This document shows positions 59,841-64,000 of a stretch of 64,000 bases of DNA, piece by piece. A program made the position numbers and the translations under genes. This DNA comes from an uncultured Prevotellaceae bacterium (lineage in GTDB: Bacteria > Bacteroidota > Bacteroidia > Bacteroidales > Bacteroidaceae). How positions within the stretch are numbered: the stretch's first letter is position 1; each line of letters opens with the position of its first letter. A model generated the notes under the pieces. That model saw nothing but the letters and a program-made list of their open reading frames with translations. It searched no databases and was not told the DNA's origin. The stretch covers positions 186,001 through 250,000 of the forward strand of contig OMRP01000001.1 in the NCBI GenBank assembly GCA_900313615.1, in the 5' to 3' direction.

Positions 59841-59875
59841 TTTCGGGGAGCAACCATTGCAGTTGCTCCCCGAAA
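59841..59875. repeat. Hairpin element, left copy
   Basis: TTTCGGGGAGCAAC, 7-nt loop, GTTGCTCCCCGAAA: a perfect 14-bp stem, 55 nt after the GNAT stop. Near-identical to 60740-60776. It may end the GNAT transcript, but it lacks a U-run. Confidence 0.85.
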
Positions 59876-59929
59876 ATTATCTGGTTATTCTTGTATCAAC
59901 AAAAACGAAACACACATGATCAAGAGATA

Positions 59930-60442
59930 CTAATCCATTTCCATCATATCAAAAAACATTAAGCGCGTATGGTCATCTTCATCTTTTTGTGTTAATTCAA
60001 CAAATCCATTCTTCTTGTAAAAAGGGATAGCTGATAAATATGCATCTACTGTGATGAAACGGAATGCGGATTGGCTTAACTGGGTATTAAGTTGATCCTT
60101 CAACAAGTCCATTAGTTGGCTTCCGATATTTTGTCCACGATATTCTTTCGATACAGCAAACCGACCTATTTTGATACTTGGATAACTGCGAAACCGCTTT
60201 CCATCAGGGAAACTATCTTTTATCTTTTTCCATCGGCTGTTTGTCACCTCCACTCGGCTAATTTTATCGTTCAATAAACAGAAATAGGCAACAATATGAC
60301 CGTCATCTTCCAAGATAAATGTATTGGCAATACGCTTTTCAAGGAAATGTTTTGCATCTTCCATCAAAAACTCGTTCAAGTCGCTGTCACCACAGTCAAA
60401 CTCGGACAATGCGTAGTCGGGAGACAATCGGACTACTTTCAT
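59930..60442 (-). CDS. GNAT acetyltransferase, probable toxin of a toxin-antitoxin pair
   Basis: A 170-residue GNAT protein. Acetyl-CoA-binding motif A is IGRFAVSKEYRGQNIGSQLM (about 104-123, the RGQNIGS turn); the C-terminal FYKKNGFVEL is motif B. The N-terminal EFDCGDSDLNEFL is the usual opening of TacT/AtaT/KacT-type toxins that acetylate the amino acid on aminoacyl-tRNA. It starts 3 bp after a 56-codon gene, as in two-gene toxin-antitoxin operons, and shares its promoter. Toxicity is inferred from family and layout. Confidence 0.82.
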   Translation of the reverse strand: MKVVRLSPDYALSEFDCGDSDLNEFLMEDAKHFLEKRIANTFILEDDGHIVAYFCLLNDKISRVEVTNSRWKKIKDSFPDGKRFRSYPSIKIGRFAVSKEYRGQNIGSQLMDLLKDQLNTQLSQSAFRFITVDAYLSAIPFYKKNGFVELTQKDEDDHTRLMFFDMMEMD

Positions 60443-60445
60443 AAC

Positions 60446-60616
60446 TTACCAGTAGAAAGTAATTAATTTCCTTGCCTCCTTGACACGAGCCATCAACTTT
60501 GCACGGTTGGAGGCACGTTCTTCTTTACTCATGTTCTCTACACGCTCAGCTCTCTCCACGAAACGCTCAGCGTCTTCACCTGTGAGTATTGGGGTTTCTT
60601 TTATTGGTCTTGCCAT
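60446..60616 (-). CDS. Small antitoxin-like protein upstream of the GNAT gene
   Basis: A 56-residue protein beginning MARPIKETPILTGEDAERFV and ending RKLITFYW; highly charged and helical. It is directly upstream of the GNAT gene (stop to start gap of 3 bp) and downstream of a good promoter. MARPIKETP-type short proteins recur in Bacteroidetes in front of small enzymes or toxins; it is not a ribbon-helix-helix protein of the usual GNAT antitoxin class as far as I can see. The antitoxin role is inferred from position. Confidence 0.72.
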   Translation of the reverse strand: MARPIKETPILTGEDAERFVERAERVENMSKEERASNRAKLMARVKEARKLITFYW

Positions 60617-60644
60617 AACTGTAATTAATATGGATTAGCAAATG

Positions 60645-60676
60645 CAAAAATAAATAATAACTTTTAAAAATACAAA
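60645..60676 (-). promoter_or_regulatory. Bacteroidetes-type promoter of the GNAT toxin-antitoxin pair
   Basis: Minus strand TTTG (60673-60676), a 20-bp spacer and TATTTTTG (60645-60652), 28 bp before ATG 60616. Confidence 0.68.
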
Positions 60677-60739
60677 TTATTGACTGAAAAAAGGTTGAAT
60701 CTTATTGAATGCCAACAATCCAATGTACAAACCTCAACA

Positions 60740-60776
60740 AATTCGGGGAGCAACCGCATCGGTTGCTCCCCGAATT
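60740..60776. repeat. Hairpin element, right copy
   Basis: AATTCGGGGAGCAACCG, loop CAT, CGGTTGCTCCCCGAATT: a perfect 17-bp stem, near-identical to the left copy at 59841-59875. The two copies enclose the GNAT pair and its promoter. Confidence 0.88.
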
Positions 60777-60814
60777 ATTAGATCCCGAATAGTGAATTGT
60801 GAATTAAAAACTCT

Positions 60815-60930
60815 CCACTCGTCGTTATTATAATCTTTTAATTTTTTAATATTATAATTTTACCGCCACTCACCACTCGTCGTTATTATAATCTTTTAAT
60901 ATTTAAATATTATAATTTTACCGTCATTCA
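60815..60930. repeat. 58-bp tandem duplication
   Basis: Copies 60815-60872 and 60873-60930 differ at only a few bases (CCACTCGTCGTTATTATAAT start). Followed by a GC-hairpin repeat at 60950-60977. No gene is seen in 60777-60985. Confidence 0.85.
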
Positions 60931-60985
60931 TCACTCGCCCCTTCCTAGCTCCCTCCCTTTGGGAGGGCTGGGGTGGGTGTTATTA

Positions 60986-61240
60986 TTACCAAAGTGCTTC
61001 GTTGGAACGGCTGGCCAGTTCGCCATTGTCGTCTTCCATGCCCACGGCAGTGAATCCGCCTGCAGTCTCTGCGTCTCCAGTATATCCTTCTATCTGCCAG
61101 ACATTGTTGCCGTATTCGCTCTGGGTCTCACTGGCACCCCACTGTCCGTAGCGTTTGAGCGTGTATTTGCTGGTGCAAATGAGTTGTCCCAATTCCGTCT
61201 CTATCTTTTCCGTGGTCGGTGTGATATATGTCTTTTTCAT
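60986..61240 (-). CDS. Short peptide gene (MKKTYITPTTE type)
   Basis: An 84-residue protein that I do not recognise by function. ATG 61240 (MKKTYITPTTEKIETELGQL then ICTS) is chosen because this start pattern, a short basic opening followed by x-P-x-(I/T)E and a small hydrophobic-Ser end, recurs in many short Bacteroidales proteins of unknown role. The rest is Gly/Asn/Asp-rich (EGYTGDAETAGGFTAVG) without catalytic features. It follows the BspA-like gene on the minus strand after a repeat tract. It could be a secreted or ribosomally made precursor peptide, but there is no modifying enzyme nearby. Confidence 0.55.
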   Translation of the reverse strand: MKKTYITPTTEKIETELGQLICTSKYTLKRYGQWGASETQSEYGNNVWQIEGYTGDAETAGGFTAVGMEDDNGELASRSNEALW

Positions 61241-61261
61241 TGTTGTTCTATTATTTAATTG

Positions 61262-61400
61262 GAAATTAAAGTGGGAGTTAAAAAGGACATTACTCCTCCT
61301 TTTCATTTTTACCCTTTTACTTTTTAAGGCAATTGTCCAGCACGAAGTGCTTAACTTCCTTTTATAACTTCCCTTTTTACTTCCTATTATAACTTCCTTT
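61262..61400. repeat. GGAGTTAAAAAGGACATTACTCC repeat element
   Basis: Contains GGACATTACTCC (61284-61295), GCACGAAGTGCTTAACTTCC (61340-61359, exact reverse copy of 54808-54827), and TTTTTACCCTTTTAC words. Same family as 37761-37923 and 54755-54972. Confidence 0.8.
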
Positions 61401-64000
61401 TTACTTTACCATGTATTTCTTTCCGTTCACGATATAGAGACCCTTTGGCAGACCCTCTATCTGACCATCGGTACGTACCATCTGTCCGTTGATGTTATAT
61501 ACCACGTTCATGTGAATCTCGCGCACCTCTTCGCCACGTTCCTGGGCATCGGCGATAATCTGCTCGATGGCGGTTGCCTCCACCTGCTCCCATTCTCCGA
61601 AAGCCACATTGGCAGAGTTTTGCACCCTGGCTCCGTCGAGAGCCTCGATGTTATCGATGGCATTCTGGTCTGGCGTGACGATGGCCGTGTAAAGCGTCCA
61701 TTTGCCTGTTGCGGGATTAGCTATTTCACGGTAGTATTTAGGATATTTCTGTCCATCGGGAACAGCCAGGAAATACGAATACTGCGGTATGTCGCTCTTG
61801 TCATTGTTTTCTTTATAGCCATCGGCTTCGATGTCACGTCCCAAATAACCATGGAAGGTGTAGGTACCACCGCCACCGAGCGGACTGGTGAATTCAGTTT
61901 GGGCATCACCGGTCGTGGCTTTGCGTGTAACCTTTCCTTTCTCTTCTAGATAGGTGAGTTCGGCATTTGTTGTGGCCACGCGTCTCACACCGGCGATGGT
62001 GCATATAGAAGCACGTCCTTGATGTTCTACGGATGCAGGGTGAATCATGTAGGGATGACCGGCCACTGCGAGGATGTTCTCAATCTGATAGTAGAGGTTG
62101 TTCTCGGTGGAACCGACGGCTGCTTCGGGGTTGAAGGTCACGTCAGAACCTGATATCTCATTGCCATTGTCGTCAAGACGGATATACCTGTATTTGGGGA
62201 AGGTGACTGTCACCGGAGTGGTGATGGTGTATGTGCCATCATCATAGCGGTTGTACCGATAGCCTACATAATCCATATAGTGAGCCTCTGCCACTTCATC
62301 GAAGTGGAGCACCAAATTGTATGCATTAGCCTCATTATTATCAGCAATCACCTCGGCACCCTTGAATTCCACGATCTCACACTTCTGGTTGAAAGCCTCG
62401 AAGAGTTGTGTGTCGCTCACGTTCCACGGGAAGCAGATGGTATACCATGTCTCGTCAAATTCTTTGGAATAATTGGTGGTCTTACCACTTGACAGCGCGA
62501 ATTGCCTCCATCCATATATCGTTTGGCCTTGCACATTACCTGCGGCAAAGCGAATCTTGTAATCGGTGGCATCTTGCGTGGGCGCATCTTGCGAAGGCCA
62601 TTTGTGACCATCTAAGTCAGTAAACTGATATTCATCGGAGATATTTGTCTTGCCATTGAGTCTGTTGAATTGGGAGAGCGAAGGTGCACCGTCTACATTC
62701 ACGCCGTTGATGAAATTGCTCAATGCCTCGGGGTAGTGCAGGTTGACCAGACATTGGTTGGCGCCGAGATACCTACCGCCAGAGAGAGCCTCTTGATAGT
62801 ATGCGGGTACTTCATTGGAATGCGACACGGCTATCAAAGCGCGAGCGTTGCCATCGTTTTGCAAGGCAGGAGTGTCTTCGCCGATGATGTCTTTTCTCGT
62901 GAATGAACTGTTTTGGTCGTAGTAATAATCCCTTACGGCATAGATCTTTGGCAGTTTATTTGGATCTGTAGCCAACAGGTAGACGTCTGTCAGTCCTGAA
63001 TTGACGAAAGCCTGGTGTTCGATGCGTTGCACACCTTCAGGAATGGTGACGGAATGGAGACTCATGTTTAGGAAGAACGCACGGTTGCCGATAAACTCAC
63101 AGGTGCTCGGAATACGGATATACTCTAGGTTCCAGCATTGTTCGAACATCTGGTCGGCAATGTCCGTCACACCCTCGCCCATGGTGAAGTGCTTGAGGTT
63201 GGTGCAGAACATGAAACATTTGCTGGCGAATGAGCAGTTGTTGTCCAAAGCGCTCATTTCCACATCTACGAGACTGCGGCACTCATAGAAGGCTCCTTCG
63301 TCCACATTGGTTATTGAACTGGGCAAAGTGAGCGATTTCAAAGGCACACCATAGAAAGCTTCTGTGCCAATAGAGGTATATCCTTCGGGAATTTCTATCT
63401 CCATAAGTCCTTCCGTATTGGCATCGTTGGCGGCAAAGAGGCCTGGAGGAATTTCTGTGTTTCCCGTCGGCAATTTGCAAGTGTACACGTCTTCCGCATA
63501 ATTTCTGAGGTAATACAAGGCGTTTGTTGTGGTGACAGTAATCTTGGCAGCCCCTGTCATGTTACCGCTGTTGCTGTCCCATGTGCCATTGTAATCCTCT
63601 TTGGTGGTATAGCTGATGGTGATATCCTCTTCGAAGGTGGCTCCGGTGAAATCAAAATAATGAAGCTTCGTCGAAGTGAACACCTTTTTGTTGGCTGCAT
63701 TGCTGTTTTCTTTCCATAAGTCCTCCTCACCGTAGGCACCAGCCATGTCCAACTTGTTGATGTCGGCGGCCATGGCACCATATTTGTTCACAAAACCCTG
63801 AACGCTATTCTTTTCCCAAGAATAGAGGGCCAGCCGTTTGGTGTCCATCTCTTCCGTAGTGGTGACAGAGCGGTTGCCGCGCGAACCAGTCCATGTGGGC
63901 AATGTCTCCTTATCGTAGGTCAACGATGCAGCGATTTTTAGTTTGGGGTTTGTAGTGTTCAGCCCGGCTATATCCTTGGCCATCTGTTGTCCAGTAAAAC
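61401..64000 (-). CDS. BspA-like leucine-rich repeat surface protein, 5' end outside window
   Basis: At least 865 residues, open to the window edge with no stop before ATG 63983, so the start and signal peptide are missing. LRR_5-type repeats are visible from about 190 to 350 of the visible part (EIPEGYTSIGTEAFYG, LPSSITNVDEGAFYECRSLV, IPEGVQRIEHQAFVNS). The middle and C-terminal parts are beta-rich. The end VVYNINGQMVRTDGQIEGLP then KGLYIVNGKKYMVK is the terminal motif shared with both C10 proteases, possibly a sorting or anchoring signal. BspA-type proteins bind host proteins or other bacteria. Confidence 0.85.
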   Translation of the reverse strand, partial: FTGQQMAKDIAGLNTTNPKLKIAASLTYDKETLPTWTGSRGNRSVTTTEEMDTKRLALYSWEKNSVQGFVNKYGAMAADINKLDMAGAYGEEDLWKENSNAANKKVFTSTKLHYFDFTGATFEEDITISYTTKEDYNGTWDSNSGNMTGAAKITVTTTNALYYLRNYAEDVYTCKLPTGNTEIPPGLFAANDANTEGLMEIEIPEGYTSIGTEAFYGVPLKSLTLPSSITNVDEGAFYECRSLVDVEMSALDNNCSFASKCFMFCTNLKHFTMGEGVTDIADQMFEQCWNLEYIRIPSTCEFIGNRAFFLNMSLHSVTIPEGVQRIEHQAFVNSGLTDVYLLATDPNKLPKIYAVRDYYYDQNSSFTRKDIIGEDTPALQNDGNARALIAVSHSNEVPAYYQEALSGGRYLGANQCLVNLHYPEALSNFINGVNVDGAPSLSQFNRLNGKTNISDEYQFTDLDGHKWPSQDAPTQDATDYKIRFAAGNVQGQTIYGWRQFALSSGKTTNYSKEFDETWYTICFPWNVSDTQLFEAFNQKCEIVEFKGAEVIADNNEANAYNLVLHFDEVAEAHYMDYVGYRYNRYDDGTYTITTPVTVTFPKYRYIRLDDNGNEISGSDVTFNPEAAVGSTENNLYYQIENILAVAGHPYMIHPASVEHQGRASICTIAGVRRVATTNAELTYLEEKGKVTRKATTGDAQTEFTSPLGGGGTYTFHGYLGRDIEADGYKENNDKSDIPQYSYFLAVPDGQKYPKYYREIANPATGKWTLYTAIVTPDQNAIDNIEALDGARVQNSANVAFGEWEQVEATAIEQIIADAQERGEEVREIHMNVVYNINGQMVRTDGQIEGLPKGLYIVNGKKYMVK

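Noticed and set aside
1-64000. tRNA or rRNA genes
   Set aside because: No cloverleaf-like or rRNA-like stretch was found on reading both strands; a dedicated scan was not possible.

Overview
The window looks like a chromosomal segment of a Bacteroidales bacterium, most likely Prevotellaceae. The evidence is the Bacteroidetes-type promoters (a -7 box TAnnTTTG about 20 bp after TTTG/TTG), weak or absent Shine-Dalgarno sites, two C10 (streptopain-like) proteases, a BspA-like leucine-rich protein, lipoproteins with acidic stretches after the lipidated cysteine, a NuoC-NuoD fusion in a complex I operon without nuoEFG, and a Wzc kinase next to CapD/WcaJ-type capsule genes. I see no tRNA, rRNA, CRISPR array, prophage or transposase.

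Layout. 1-2312: end of a polysaccharide locus (CapD-like enzyme, nucleotidyltransferase-like protein). 2326-8430: Ca2+-type P-ATPase, a HExxH lipoprotein, a DUF3298-type secreted protein and a CDF metal transporter. 8489-13913 (minus): exopolysaccharide operon of priming transferase, rfbA, wzc and a HAD hydrolase. 14215-17134: hypothetical protein, small coiled-coil protein, zapA and RNase Y. 17307-28017: nitroreductase, LD-carboxypeptidase, two large C10 proteases and a PurF-like protein with no N-terminal catalytic cysteine. 28354-35698 (minus): porin, imelysin lipoprotein, di-haem oxidoreductase lipoprotein and CcsBA-type cytochrome c synthase. This set is divergent from two overlapping LuxR-type regulators (36184-37760), the first of which carries a hemerythrin/YtfE-like di-iron domain. 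37924-45357: exported phospholipase D-like protein, Kdo genes kdsD and kdsA, an outer-membrane barrel, an MscS channel and a BadF-type kinase. 45672-56413: nuoA-B-CD-H-I-J-K-L-M-N with an S23/four-helix-bundle gene between nuoL and nuoM; a second such gene follows the nuo terminator. 57036-58889: comEC-like gene without a beta-lactamase domain and carrying repeat-derived in-frame inserts. 59930-60616: a GNAT toxin-antitoxin-like pair with its own promoter, bracketed by two near-identical hairpins. 60986-64000: a short peptide gene and a BspA-like surface protein cut by the window edge.

How the genes work together. The most coherent unit is 28.3-37.8 kb. A predicted di-iron sensor/regulator pair is transcribed away from an operon of an outer-membrane channel, a predicted surface imelysin, a predicted surface di-haem cytochrome and the enzyme that attaches the haems, which suggests an iron- or redox-responsive envelope electron-transfer or iron-acquisition system. 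The second striking property is the load of dispersed, low-complexity and hairpin repeats in intergenic DNA. Some have entered reading frames (comEC, ccsBA) without breaking them.
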